Assembly (NCBI RefSeq): GCF_903815225.1
Contig: NZ_LR813084.1
Coordinates: forward strand, 3,700,501-3,764,500
DNA length: 64,000 nucleotides
Direction of reading: 5' to 3'
From: Delftia tsuruhatensis
Lineage (GTDB): Bacteria > Pseudomonadota > Gammaproteobacteria > Burkholderiales > Burkholderiaceae_C
The position numbers and the translations under genes are program-made. The notes below the pieces were generated by a model. The model did not search any database. It was not told the DNA's origin and saw only the letters and a list, made by a program, of their open reading frames with translations. This document shows positions 35,282 to 45,745 of the stretch, one piece after another. How positions within the stretch are numbered: the first letter of the stretch is position 1; the number at the start of each line of letters is the position of its first letter.

Positions 35282-36174
35282 CGCATTAGCCCTCCGCGTG
35301 GCGCCAGTTCCGCGAGCGGTTGCGGAACGCTACCCAGCTTCTCCACCTTCAACAGGGCGCAGAAGTCCTTGCTGGCGAAAAGCTCCTTGAAGATCTGCCG
35401 CGCCAGCAGCAGTGATTTCTGCGTGTACTCGGCCTTCTTCTGGATACGACGATGCATGTCCACGTCACGCTGATAGAGCTTCGTGAGTTCCTCCGGACTC
35501 ATCTGTCGCCGGGAGGGCCCTTTGGCGAAAGAGTTGTTGCCCTTCTTTCCGCTGCGCTCCCGCTGTTCCAGGATCTTGCGAACGACAGTGACCTTGCGGC
35601 CCTTCAGTTCGCCACTCTCGTAGGCATCCAGCAGAAGCTGCTGAGCCTCGCTGCCGCTGGCCCGCGAGATGCTGACCGCCAGGTGCAGTGGAATGTGGCC
35701 GGCCTCCGTTGCCGCCAGCAGGCGTTTCTCCCCGCGTTCCAGCAGATTGGCCACGTTGTTGACCCAGGACGCGGTGCAGCCGAGCTTGCCCGCGACCTCG
35801 CTGTCGGTGTAGCCCCGCTGCTTCAGCACGCGAACCTGCTCCAACGTCTCCACCGCCCGGGGCGTTCGCCGCGCGACGTTTTCCACGATGCTCATGACGT
35901 GGCCTGTCTCTTCGTCCACGTCAACGACCAGCGCGGCAATCTCGGTCTGCCCGAGCATCTTGCAGGATTCCAGCCGCCCCTGCCCGCAAATCAGCGCGTA
36001 TGGCGTGGTCCCCTCCCCTGACGAAACACGGCGCACCGTAATAGGCCGCTTGAGCCCCACCTGGTCGATGCTGTCGGTGATCGTCTTGTGGATCTTCGCG
36101 TTACGGACGCGAGGATTCGCCACCGTGATGTCGCTGATCGGGATCATCTCGATGCGTGCGGAAGATGACGTCAT
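35278..36174 (-). CDS. ParB/RepB-like protein of the recombinase module (first)
   Basis: A 298-residue protein from ATG 36174 (MTSSSARIEMIPISDITVAN). It has the ParB core KTITDSIDQVGLKRPITVRR, YALICGQGRLESCKMLGQTE and SIVENVARRTPRAVETLEQV. The helix-turn-helix is YTDSEVAGKLGCTASWVNNV, and a RepB-type basic C-terminus follows. It overlaps the recombinase stop by 4 bp and the next gene's start by 4 bp. A longer frame to 36432 lies inside the recombinase and is rejected. Confidence 0.87.
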   Translation of the reverse strand: MTSSSARIEMIPISDITVANPRVRNAKIHKTITDSIDQVGLKRPITVRRVSSGEGTTPYALICGQGRLESCKMLGQTEIAALVVDVDEETGHVMSIVENVARRTPRAVETLEQVRVLKQRGYTDSEVAGKLGCTASWVNNVANLLERGEKRLLAATEAGHIPLHLAVSISRASGSEAQQLLLDAYESGELKGRKVTVVRKILEQRERSGKKGNNSFAKGPSRRQMSPEELTKLYQRDVDMHRRIQKKAEYTQKSLLLARQIFKELFASKDFCALLKVEKLGSVPQPLAELAPRGGLMR

Positions 36175-37814
36175 GCGGCCTCCTGCAGGGAAACACGCCC
36201 CGCCAACTGATAGAAGAAATCCAGGGAATCGGTGCGGTACGCATCCAGCGTGAACCCGTTGTCCTCCAGCGTCGGCAGCGCGTCGGCCGAGAAGTCGATG
36301 GCCGGAAACACGTAGTAGTCGAAGGCACGCTGATTCCCAGGATCCATGCGCGCCACCACCGTGATGTCCGGCTGGAGGCTGGCATCGAACCGGATCCGCC
36401 AGCGGTGCGATCCGGCGGGCGTTGGCTTGCACCGTGCGATGACCAGCGATACCGTGAACTCGCCGTTGACAGTAAGCAGGTCGGTGCCGGGATCGCGCAC
36501 CGTCCAGCTGCCCGCAGCCTGGATGCTGGCCGCCATCTCTTCGATCAGTTCCGGATGACGCCGGCGCAGCGAACGGTTGATCTCAAGGTAGGCGTAGTCA
36601 CGCCGAGGCGTGTAGCCGATAAGACTGTAGGCCCGCAACAGGCTCCCGAACCGGCTGCGGTAGGCCGAGCTGGAAGGCGCATCGTCGTCTTCGTCGATGA
36701 CCATGCCCGACAGTGCACCGTGCTTCTCCAGCGTCTGGCGAAGCAGATCCAGAAGCTCCGCGTCATCCAGATGACGAGAGCGGGCCATGATGATCGCCTG
36801 CGCCTGCACGAACAGGTGCACGGGAACGATCGCCTCGAATGCACCATCCCGTCGGACCCACTTGTCTGGCGGGTTGCGCACGTGCTTGACCTTGAGCTTG
36901 AACGACGTGCGGTTGTAGACGTTGTTCCCGATGTACTTCTCGTTGGTCAGGATCTGGTGAATCGAGCCGCGCGACCAGAGCGTGCCGGCATCCGACAGAA
37001 TGCCTTCGTGGTTCAGTACCGAGGCGATGACGCGCTCGGGCATGCCTTCCTCCAGGAAGAGCCGGTAGATGCGGAGCACCACGGCGATCTCTTCGGGCGG
37101 ACCGGGCACCAGCACCACGCGGTCGGTCTGGATGCTTTTCTTCTCGCCGCGCGACAGCAGTCCTTTGACGTTGTGCTGCTCGTCGATCAACTGCCGTCGC
37201 AGCCCGTAGCCGGGCGCGCCTCCCTGGCGGTAGCCGTGCTGAACGATGTTGCAGGCACCGGCGAAGACCTTGACCGACAGCTCCCGGCTGTATTCCGCCG
37301 CCATGCTGCGCTTGATGCCGATGAACACCGTCGAAGGCAGAGAGCCGTCGTTGTTGAACGGCTCGGCGCAATAGATCACGCGGATGCCGCGGCTCTTGCA
37401 CGCATGTTCGTAGACCGCCGCCTCGTCAGGGTCGGGGAAGCGTCCCCATCGGCTTACGTCGTACACCAGCACGGCGCTGAAACCAGGGTTGGGTTGCTTG
37501 ACGTCGTGCAGCAGCGACTGCAAACCGCTGCGCCCCTTCAGATTCAGGCCACTCTTACCGGAGTCCGTGTAGGTCCGGACGATCTGCATCCCGTGGCGGG
37601 CCGCGTACTCAGCAATCCGTTCGGCCTGGTTCTCCGTCGAGTACCTCTGATGCTCGGTGGACATGCGAACGTACTGGGCCACCGGAACTCCGGCTTCCCC
37701 CGAGTCATCATCACTGTTCAGTCCAGCATGATTCAGCACCCGCGCGCCCAACCTCTTTTTGAGAACTTCTACATCTCTGAATGGTTGGGAAGATGCATGT
37801 CGTTGTGATGACAT
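36171..37814 (-). CDS. Large serine recombinase
   Basis: A 547-residue site-specific recombinase. The resolvase domain begins VAQYVRMSTEHQRYSTENQA, with the nucleophile Ser in YVRMS and the catalytic Arg region KSGLNLKGRSGLQSLL. A recombinase domain follows (GGAPGYGLRRQLID, EGILSDAGTLWSRGSIHQIL, YIGNNVYNR). The C-terminal third is longer than in simple resolvases and lacks an obvious zinc-ribbon. It starts a run of three 4-bp-coupled genes with two ParB-like proteins. The element it moves, and its attachment site, are not visible. Confidence 0.92.
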   Translation of the reverse strand: MSSQRHASSQPFRDVEVLKKRLGARVLNHAGLNSDDDSGEAGVPVAQYVRMSTEHQRYSTENQAERIAEYAARHGMQIVRTYTDSGKSGLNLKGRSGLQSLLHDVKQPNPGFSAVLVYDVSRWGRFPDPDEAAVYEHACKSRGIRVIYCAEPFNNDGSLPSTVFIGIKRSMAAEYSRELSVKVFAGACNIVQHGYRQGGAPGYGLRRQLIDEQHNVKGLLSRGEKKSIQTDRVVLVPGPPEEIAVVLRIYRLFLEEGMPERVIASVLNHEGILSDAGTLWSRGSIHQILTNEKYIGNNVYNRTSFKLKVKHVRNPPDKWVRRDGAFEAIVPVHLFVQAQAIIMARSRHLDDAELLDLLRQTLEKHGALSGMVIDEDDDAPSSSAYRSRFGSLLRAYSLIGYTPRRDYAYLEINRSLRRRHPELIEEMAASIQAAGSWTVRDPGTDLLTVNGEFTVSLVIARCKPTPAGSHRWRIRFDASLQPDITVVARMDPGNQRAFDYYVFPAIDFSADALPTLEDNGFTLDAYRTDSLDFFYQLAGRVSLQEAA

Positions 37815-37839
37815 GCTGCACGAGCCCCTTCAGCGCCTG

Positions 37840-38700
37840 CTATCCAGTCGTTGTTTTCAAGAGGGTGACGTAGTGATCAAAGCAGGCCACCGCCACTTCG
37901 AGCTGTTGGACGTTGACCTCTCGCACCTGGTTCAAGTCCAGTGGATCCGTTCCACCGAAGCCGTAACTGATGGAGATCTGACCGGGTACTGGCACGTCGT
38001 GAACGTAGCCGTATCCCCTGGGCTCCAGGCGGGTCTTCTGTACGACAGTCCGTGTCACCGTCCGGGTGATCCCCCTGGAGAACCGCGGAGCGATGCTGTG
38101 GCTGGCACGATTGCGGAAATCCGACGTCGCCTGACGATTGGATTGATCGTCCAGTTTTCTCAGTGCGGTCAGTAGATGCGCTCCTTCCGGCCATCTGGCG
38201 ACGATGTGCGCGAGCTGTGCCTCTTTCTTGCGGCGCGTGGGATAACTTGGTTTCTCCCACGGCAGTTGGTCGAGCGGCAGACGGTCCGGATACGAAGGAT
38301 CGACAGACCGTAGAACCTGATGCATGCCGTTCGTGACCACGAAGGTGATCGTGTCGCGCAGTGCGCTCGGTTGGAACAGGCAGTAGGTGGCCAGCGGCGT
38401 GACGAACTCATGTTCCAGTTCCCAGCGCTCATCCTCCGAGTAGTCGCCCATGACTATTTGCCAGGCGTGCCAACGCCGCAGTGCCCCGAGCCACGCGTTC
38501 AGGTTGTTGGTCAGCTCCCGAAGCTCGTCCTCGATCAGCATGTCGCCCATGGTGGGCCATCGCAGGCGCTTCAGGTCGACTGCGTCATAAGGGAGATAGG
38601 TTCGACTCGGGATGCAGCCCGGTTGGCCGCGCACCAAGAGATAGGCATCGAATGCCTGTTTCAGTAGTGACTCGTGTTCTTCTGGGGTCATTGCCAACAT
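37840..38700 (-). CDS. Hypothetical protein upstream of the serine recombinase
   Basis: A 286-residue soluble protein. I chose ATG 38700 (MLAMTPEEHESLLKQAFDAY); ATG 38691 is an alternative. It is rich in Trp and Arg (LNAWLGALRRWHAWQIVMGD, YPTRRKKEAQLAHIVARWPE), with a C-terminal VREVNVQQLEVAVACFDHYV helix. I do not recognise the family. It lies 25 bp upstream of the serine recombinase and may belong to the same transcript. Confidence 0.6.
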   Translation of the reverse strand: MLAMTPEEHESLLKQAFDAYLLVRGQPGCIPSRTYLPYDAVDLKRLRWPTMGDMLIEDELRELTNNLNAWLGALRRWHAWQIVMGDYSEDERWELEHEFVTPLATYCLFQPSALRDTITFVVTNGMHQVLRSVDPSYPDRLPLDQLPWEKPSYPTRRKKEAQLAHIVARWPEGAHLLTALRKLDDQSNRQATSDFRNRASHSIAPRFSRGITRTVTRTVVQKTRLEPRGYGYVHDVPVPGQISISYGFGGTDPLDLNQVREVNVQQLEVAVACFDHYVTLLKTTTG

Positions 38701-38976
38701 CCGTTTCCGGCTGAGCGTAGCGCGCAACAGCCATGTTGCGGAGCCGTCAGGCTCAAAGCCTGATGACCACGATTTGGCATAAGCGTGGTGCACAACCCGC
38801 GAGCCCGGCGGCGTAATACCGCGACGACCGAAGCCAACGGAGATTCACTGCACAGTAAACAACACCTGCCGAGCGAATATGCGTACCAGAACACGACAGA
38901 CTTCGCCCCAACAGGTTGTACCGATCACCCGCGATAGCCACCATGGGCACCAACGCATCCGATCACGGTCACTGCC

Positions 38977-39333
38977 ATGCCGCCCTCTTCGCTTCCCGCC
39001 CCGGACAGACTTTCATCCTTGCCCCATCCGGACATGCCCGGCTACGACAACGTCCCCCAGTTCCCGGTGAAGGCGCCCTTGCCTTTCCGACGTACCATCC
39101 GCCGTCAAGAGCTGCATCAGATCGTGCCTCTCGCGGAGACAACGATCTACGAAATGGAACAGCGCGGCGAATTCCCGCGCCGCTTCCGCCTCACCACCCG
39201 TTGCGTCGTCTGGGACCTGGAAGAAGTCGAAGCCTGGATCGAAGACCGCAAGCAAGCCTCTCGATCAGCGAAGGCCAACTCATCCAGCGGACCGGACGTG
39301 AGGCTGCGCCGGCACCGCCCTGTTCGAGGATGA
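38977..39333 (+). CDS. AlpA-family phage/island regulatory protein
   Basis: Up to 118 residues; ATG 39034 (MPGYDNVPQF) is a possible shorter start. The MerR-like AlpA helix-turn-helix is clear: RTIRRQELHQIVPLAETTIY, EQRGEFPRRFRLT and VVWDLEEVEAWIEDRKQ. AlpA proteins activate integrase or act as excisionase-like factors in P4-type islands, which suits the integrase at 41528. It is divergent from the recombinase module. Confidence 0.85.
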   Translation: MPPSSLPAPDRLSSLPHPDMPGYDNVPQFPVKAPLPFRRTIRRQELHQIVPLAETTIYEMEQRGEFPRRFRLTTRCVVWDLEEVEAWIEDRKQASRSAKANSSSGPDVRLRRHRPVRG

Positions 39334-39358
39334 CGTCACCATCAAATGGCTGCAGCGG

Positions 39359-39622
39359 CTACGCGGCATCCACCCCAACCAGTACCGCCCCGGGCAGCGC
39401 CTGCGCCATCTGCACCCTTGCAAGCTTGACCGCAGCATCGCGGTCGCTCGCCTCCCTGCTGAAAGCCAGGCCGACATGACCCGGCCGCCCCCAGCCGACC
39501 GTGGCGTCGGCGCAGTCGCTGCCCGCCACTTGGCGAAGGACATCCTCCTGCGACCCCATGCCCGGGTCCAGTACATAGACCAGTGTGAAATCGTGAACCA
39601 TCGCGTAAGCCTCCTTCGTCAT
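39359..39622 (-). CDS. Small protein, third gene of the AbiE operon
   Basis: An 87-residue protein starting at 39622 in an ATGA overlap with the toxin gene stop. It reads FTLVYVLDPGMGSQEDVLRQ, then DATVGWGRPGHVGLAFSREA and a final ALPGAVLVGVDAA. I have seen the same beginning in longer small regulators that carry a helix-turn-helix after PGA-LV, so this copy may be shortened at the C-terminus. Translational coupling suggests a link to the toxin-antitoxin pair. Confidence 0.6.
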   Translation of the reverse strand: MTKEAYAMVHDFTLVYVLDPGMGSQEDVLRQVAGSDCADATVGWGRPGHVGLAFSREASDRDAAVKLARVQMAQALPGAVLVGVDAA

Positions 39623-40566
39623 CAGGCTCCGGCGGTCCGCGCCAGCGTTTCGTCAAGCTGCTGACGATCTGCCGCACGCTTGGCGGCCGTGCGCTGCGCC
39701 AGGTTGTGAAGCTTGCGTCGCACTCCAGGTAACTCGGCCGCATGGGCCAACCCGATCAAACTGAAATCCGGCTTCTCATCCTCGACGGATTGCAGAAAGG
39801 CGCGCGACGGCCCATCCAGCCAATGCGCTACGCGCGCCAGCAGGCGCTCGCGGCTTTCAAGCAATGCCGCCACGCTGATAGGCTCGGACGTCATGCCATT
39901 GAAATGGGCCTCGAAGGTGGCCTCGAAATCCCCCGGGACGCGCGGCGCCAGCATCTCCCAGGCTGGCTTGGGGCTGCACGTCAGGTACACGAGGAAGGTG
40001 CGCCAGAGCACTTCGTCCGCTCGTTCGTCTTGCAGCAGCAGGCCCACATCGAAAAGATCGCGCGGATGCTGGCGCGACAGCGCAGCCGCCAGCTTGCCCG
40101 CATAGAGGTCGGCAAACGCCAGCACCTGCACCTCGGCAAAGCCGAAGGCCTCCTCCACCCGTGGCCGCACGACCATGGTTCGCACCGGATGCACCGCGCC
40201 GCGCATGACCGGCGTCGTCTCAATCTGCACGCGCGCACGGCCGCGACTGGCCACCAGCCGGGTGACCACCCCACCCTCGCCCGCCGAGGCCTGGACCTGC
40301 AATTGCAGAGGCCGGGCGCGCAGCGTATCGGCCAGTCGCCCCAACGCTTCAGCAATCAGCTTCGCATCTTCGGCATAGTCGTGCACCGGCAGCCAGGCCA
40401 GATCGATGTCCACCGACAGGCGCGGCAGATCGTGCTCAAACAGGTTGATGGCCGTGCCGCCCTTGAGTGCAAAACCCGGCTCTGAGGCCAATACCGGCAG
40501 GATCTCGACCAGCAGTCGCACGCGGTCCGTGTAGCGCCGGTCCCAATGGTCAAGCCAGGTGCTCAT
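39622..40566 (-). CDS. abiEii: AbiEii-type nucleotidyltransferase toxin
   Basis: A 314-residue toxin of the AbiE type IV toxin-antitoxin system. ATG 40566 (MSTWLDHWDRRYTDRVRLLV) follows an AGACCTCG stretch inside the antitoxin gene. The nucleotidyltransferase motif GGTAINLFEHDLPRLSVDID carries the G-G and Asp residues. A later PRDLFDVGLLLQDE is the DUF1814 landmark. These toxins modify cellular RNA or nucleotides and give phage abortive infection. The gene overlaps the antitoxin by 17 bp. Confidence 0.9.
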   Translation of the reverse strand: MSTWLDHWDRRYTDRVRLLVEILPVLASEPGFALKGGTAINLFEHDLPRLSVDIDLAWLPVHDYAEDAKLIAEALGRLADTLRARPLQLQVQASAGEGGVVTRLVASRGRARVQIETTPVMRGAVHPVRTMVVRPRVEEAFGFAEVQVLAFADLYAGKLAAALSRQHPRDLFDVGLLLQDERADEVLWRTFLVYLTCSPKPAWEMLAPRVPGDFEATFEAHFNGMTSEPISVAALLESRERLLARVAHWLDGPSRAFLQSVEDEKPDFSLIGLAHAAELPGVRRKLHNLAQRTAAKRAADRQQLDETLARTAGA

Positions 40567-41371
40567 CGAGGTCTCCCGGCAAGGTAATCTGGTAAGTCTG
40601 ATGCAGGCGCCCACCGGGCACCAGCGCACGCTTGCCACGGCCCAGATCGACGCCCTCCAGCGGCACGTGCGACAGCCACGCGTGTCGATGGCGCTCGGCC
40701 AGGACCAGGAACAGCCGCTTGGCCTTGATGCTGCGACAGTGGCGCAACAGCAGGCCGACCCGCTGCGGCCGCAGCGTGGTCATGGCCTGCATCAGCGCAT
40801 CGGCCTCATAGACCCCTGCCGCATCCGATACGCTGTCGCACAGTTCCAGCATGGCCCGCTCGGGCGTCGAGCACACCAGCGCATCGTTCCCAGGTGCTGC
40901 TGCATGCCAAGCCAGGCCATCTTCCGACAACGCCTTCTCTGAGACTTCCGCGGTGACAGGCACAGCCGGGAGATCGAGCGGACCCTTGCCCTGGTACTCG
41001 AAGCGTTGCTCCAGTGAAAGCTTGCCCACCCAGCCGGGCGGCTGCTGTGGCCCGTACAGCGTGATCGTGCCAGCATCGCCCAGGCGCAGATAGTGCTCGT
41101 GGCCCTGCAGGCCGAGTGCGAAGCGTCCCCCGACATGCAGCGGTATGCCCTCGCCGACCTGCAAGCTGCGGACCACGCCCTCCCATTGCAGCCGCCCGCC
41201 CCTGCGCATGTAGACGCCACGCGCCGGCGACACCAGCCAGCCGCTGCCCACGTAGCGCGCCACAAGGCTGTTGGAGTAGCCATGCGCCCGCAGCCAGCGG
41301 CTGGACACCAGGCGGGTATCGCCCAGTTCGGCCAGCAAGCGGTTCAGCTTTCCTGAATTTTGAGCATCCAT
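40550..41371 (-). CDS. abiEi: AbiEi-family antitoxin
   Basis: A 273-residue antitoxin and autorepressor. ATG 41371 (MDAQNSGKLNRLLAELGDTR) is chosen because the N-terminal winged helix LVSSRWLRAHGYSNSLVARY begins right after it. The middle GWLVSPARGVYMRRGG and LHVGGRFALGLQGHEHYL are typical. An inverted repeat spans the start codon (41358-41382). It lies first in the operon, as usual. Confidence 0.9.
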   Translation of the reverse strand: MDAQNSGKLNRLLAELGDTRLVSSRWLRAHGYSNSLVARYVGSGWLVSPARGVYMRRGGRLQWEGVVRSLQVGEGIPLHVGGRFALGLQGHEHYLRLGDAGTITLYGPQQPPGWVGKLSLEQRFEYQGKGPLDLPAVPVTAEVSEKALSEDGLAWHAAAPGNDALVCSTPERAMLELCDSVSDAAGVYEADALMQAMTTLRPQRVGLLLRHCRSIKAKRLFLVLAERHRHAWLSHVPLEGVDLGRGKRALVPGGRLHQTYQITLPGDLDEHLA

Positions 41372-41382
41372 AGTACTCAAAA
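41358..41382. promoter_or_regulatory. Inverted repeat over the abiEi start codon
   Basis: TTTTGAG (41358-41364) and CTCAAAA (41376-41382) form a perfect 7-bp dyad with an 11-bp spacer. It includes the start ATG (41369-41371) and lies next to an AT-rich promoter-like stretch. AbiEi proteins repress their own operon by binding inverted repeats, so this is a candidate operator. Confidence 0.55.
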
Positions 41383-41527
41383 TAACAGATTTATAAACCT
41401 TCGCCAAGATAGGCCGGTTTGACGATGGCCACAAAAGATTACTCAGAGTGATCTTTTCGTCCTGTCGGCAAACCTTGCGCTGGTCGCCGACAGAGAGTCC
41501 AGATACAGTCATCATGCGGCCCTCCCT

Positions 41528-42784
41528 TCACAAAGCCGCGCTCAGCACCGGGACCGATACGTTCTCCGGCAGCAGCTTCGGCACATGGGTGCGCCCGTCG
41601 ATCCAGGCATCGACCATGTCCGCCCACTCCTGCAGCATGTGCCGCCGCTGCTCAGCGTACTCGGCCTTGTTGTAGATCGAGCGCGAGGAGCGCCCTTCCT
41701 CGTGTGCCAGGCACTTCTCGATCCAGTCGCCGTTGAAGCCCACTTCGTTGAGCAGCGTCGAGCCCGTGCGGCGAAGGTCATGCACCGTGAAAGGCTCCAA
41801 CGGCAGGCCTGCAGCCTGGGCCCGCGACACGATGAGCTGGGTCACGCGGTTCAAGGTCGCATGCGACATGCAACGGGTCGGCTCGTAGCGCGATGGCAAC
41901 ACGAACTTCGAGCCCGCCGCGCAGGTGTGCAACGCCACCAGGATGTCCATGGCCTGCCGTGACAGATAGACCACATGTGGATTGCGCCCCTTCATGCGCT
42001 GCTTCGGAATCGTCCAGGTCGCGCTATCGAAGTCGATCTCGCTCCAGGTGGCCTCGATCAATTCGCTCTTGCGCACCAGGGTCAGCAGAACCATGCGCAG
42101 CGCCAGGCGGATCGTCGGGTAGGTCGCGATGGACACCAATTGGTGGAACGCCAAGCGGATCTCGGCCGGCGACAGCGCCCGGTCTTTCGGCACAAAGGTG
42201 GCGATCGAGGCGGCCGCCACGTCATTGGCCGGGTTGTCCACCCTCTCCCCATGCAGGATGGCAAAGGCATAGACCTGCTTCACGATGTCGCGGACATGCA
42301 CCGCAGTGGCAGGAGCGCCGCGCGCCTTCACCTTGTTGCACAAGGCCCGCAGGTCATCGGCCGTGATTTCGTTGAGCAGCCGGCTCCTGAACACCGGCAG
42401 GATGTCGCGGTCAACGACATGCTTGCGCATCGCGCGCGTGCTGTCGGCCATCTTGGCATCCGCCAGCCACTTGAGCGCTACATCGCCGAAGTTCTTGGCT
42501 GCGGTCAGCCTGCGCTTCTCACGCTGCTTCTCCAGTGCCGGGGAACGGCCAGCAGCGACGGCCTTCTTGGCATCGAGCAGCTTTTCCCGGGCCAGAGCAA
42601 GGGAGATGCCGCCAGGACCGTAGCGGCCGATGGTCAGGGTCTCACGGCGCCCGTTGAGACGGTAATCGTAGCGGAAGGTGACGGTACCGGCGGGCGATAC
42701 CGTCACGTACATTCCATCCCGGTCAGAAGCCTTATAAGTCAAGGACTTAGGCTTCAGGTTGCGCAGTGCTGTGTCGGTAAGCAT
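41528..42784 (-). CDS. int: P4-type tyrosine integrase of the island
   Basis: A 418-residue tyrosine recombinase. The N-terminal DUF4102 arm-binding domain is MLTDTALRNLKPKSLTYKAS to SLALAREKLLDAKKAV. The core-binding domain follows to about 190. Catalytic residues: Arg in LVRKSELIEATW, HDLRR with His and Arg, the later His in KCLAHEEG, and the nucleophile Tyr in SIYNKAEYAEQRR. It faces away from guaA and lies 300 bp from the guaA stop, the usual arrangement for islands integrated at the guaA 3' end. Confidence 0.93.
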   Translation of the reverse strand: MLTDTALRNLKPKSLTYKASDRDGMYVTVSPAGTVTFRYDYRLNGRRETLTIGRYGPGGISLALAREKLLDAKKAVAAGRSPALEKQREKRRLTAAKNFGDVALKWLADAKMADSTRAMRKHVVDRDILPVFRSRLLNEITADDLRALCNKVKARGAPATAVHVRDIVKQVYAFAILHGERVDNPANDVAAASIATFVPKDRALSPAEIRLAFHQLVSIATYPTIRLALRMVLLTLVRKSELIEATWSEIDFDSATWTIPKQRMKGRNPHVVYLSRQAMDILVALHTCAAGSKFVLPSRYEPTRCMSHATLNRVTQLIVSRAQAAGLPLEPFTVHDLRRTGSTLLNEVGFNGDWIEKCLAHEEGRSSRSIYNKAEYAEQRRHMLQEWADMVDAWIDGRTHVPKLLPENVSVPVLSAAL

Positions 42785-43085
42785 CGAGGTTTTCCTCCTG
42801 TTTCGTGACGGCTTTTACCGTCAGGGGTCAGGAGACCCGTCGATGCCCGGAAAGCCGCATGAAACAAGCTTTCCAGGGGAGCGTTTTACCGTCAAAGACC
42901 GGTTTGGTCTCAATAGTAAACGGGAGGGTCTTAATCAGACCTTCGGTTCTTACCGTCAGCTCTACCGTCAACCCGTTTTGCTGGCCGACGATAGCCACCG
43001 ATAGCTGTCGTGACGTATTTTCTTTTAAATCAACACGTTACTGAAGTTTTTCGATAACTGGCGATAGTCCCCGAAGGACTCGATT
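42785..43085. other. Putative attachment region with TACCGTCA repeats
   Basis: The gap between integrase and guaA contains TACCGTCA at 42816-42823, 42887-42894, 42951-42958 and 42963-42970. These suit arm-type integrase or AlpA/Xis sites. A short hairpin (AGTCC/GGACT, about 43064-43078) lies just beyond the guaA stop. The attachment core should be in the last bases of guaA, but I found no second copy in the window. Confidence 0.55.
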
Positions 43086-44702
<1,617 letters not shown>

Positions 44703-44733
44703 GGTCGTCGAGGGCAAGGATGGACGGAAGGGG

Positions 44734-45168
44734 TCAGAAATCTTCAGGGGCCAGCAGCGCCAGCCCGCGCTTGCGCGCGGCGGCGGCCTGGGCAGGGTCG
44801 AAGGTGGCCAGCGGCAGGCGCAGCGACTGCGCCAGCCACAGGTAGGCGGCGTCATACACGGGCAGCCGGGTGTCCAGCGCCACGTCGAGCACGGCCTTGT
44901 GCTGGGCGGGGGCCAGCTCATGCAGTTCCACGCGGTGGCGAATGGCTTCGAGCACGCTCCACAGGCCTTCGACCGAGCTGTGCGGAATGCGGCCGCCGTG
45001 CACGCCCGAGGCGATCAGGTTGCCGCACTCCCACTGCCAGAGGTTGGGGGCCTGCGGGTCCACCTCGTGGCGGCGGATGCGGGTGTACAGGCGCCGGGTG
45101 TGCGCGCTGGCGGCATCGGGCAGCAGCCAGGCGGCGGTGACGGAAGCATCGAGCACGAAGGAGGTCAT
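44734..45168 (-). CDS. VapC-like PIN-domain toxin
   Basis: A 144-residue PIN-domain protein. It starts [20 protein letters not shown] (first acidic residue), has [11 protein letters not shown] with the second, and [20 protein letters not shown] with late Asp residues followed by FD. These are the metal ligands of VapC RNases, which cleave tRNA or rRNA. Its start overlaps the antitoxin stop by 4 bp. Confidence 0.9.
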   Translation of the reverse strand: MTSFVLDASVTAAWLLPDAASAHTRRLYTRIRRHEVDPQAPNLWQWECGNLIASGVHGGRIPHSSVEGLWSVLEAIRHRVELHELAPAQHKAVLDVALDTRLPVYDAAYLWLAQSLRLPLATFDPAQAAAARKRGLALLAPEDF

Positions 45169-45437
45169 GCCTGGCTCCGGCCTGCGTGGCGCAGCTTTGT
45201 GGTGGCGTCCGGTGCCGACGATCCGGCCGGGGCCGGCCGCACCGTGGCCTGCAGCGCCTGCATCTGCTCCAGCTCGCGGGCGATCTGCTCGTCGGTGATC
45301 ACCGGACGGCGGCGCACCGGCAGCATGCGCACCACTTCCTTGCCGTGGCGGGTGATGCGCACTTCCTCGCCCTGCTCGACAAGTTCGATCAGGGCGGAGA
45401 AACGGGTCTTGGCTTCGTAGATGCCGACGGATTGCAT
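45165..45437 (-). CDS. Phd/YefM-family antitoxin
   Basis: A 90-residue antitoxin starting MQSVGIYEAKTRFSALIELV, the standard prevent-host-death N-terminus, with GEEVRITRHGKEVVRMLPV next. The C-terminal Ala/Pro-rich tail would cap the toxin. It precedes the PIN toxin in the antitoxin-first order with a 4-bp overlap. Confidence 0.9.
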   Translation of the reverse strand: MQSVGIYEAKTRFSALIELVEQGEEVRITRHGKEVVRMLPVRRRPVITDEQIARELEQMQALQATVRPAPAGSSAPDATTKLRHAGRSQA

Positions 45438-45745
45438 GGCAGGGCGGGAAACAGAAAAGGCCTGGAATCAGGCACAGGCCCGATTCTAGCATTCTGGCCA
45501 GAATTTTTGAAAATTCAGGCCAGAACCTTGCGGGCATTCCGGGTGATGGCGAAGCGCCGCTGGAGGTCGGTGCGTGCCCTGGCACCGCTCCTCAGGCGTG
45601 CATCCATGGCACAAATTCATCCATATGCTCTTATCTGGTAGCAAGAACTACAGAGTTTTCACCGAATGGGTAAGCACTTATCCAGTTATTTTTGATCATA
45701 TGGATAATTTTGTTCATCGATGCCACCACAGAAAGGCGCGTCCCG
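45438..45745. promoter_or_regulatory. AT-rich divergent region with CATATGGAT dyad
   Basis: This 308-bp gap separates the antitoxin and the creatininase-family gene. ATCCATATG (45619-45627) and CATATGGAT (45697-45705) form a perfect inverted pair 69 bp apart, within the only AT-rich stretch here. They could be half-sites for the TetR or another regulator of the rightward operon. Confidence 0.4.

Larger units (their letters stand above)
26167..43085. mobile_element. Genomic island at the guaA 3' end (left border uncertain)
   Basis: The segment carries an integrase next to guaA, an AlpA regulator, a serine recombinase module, AbiE, RadC, DUF2958, DUF932, a large ParB and an IS3 element. The right border is set by guaA. 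The left border is only a guess, placed at the last gene that looks foreign (26167). No conjugation genes are present in this span, so it is a degraded ICE or a mobilisable island. Confidence 0.6.
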
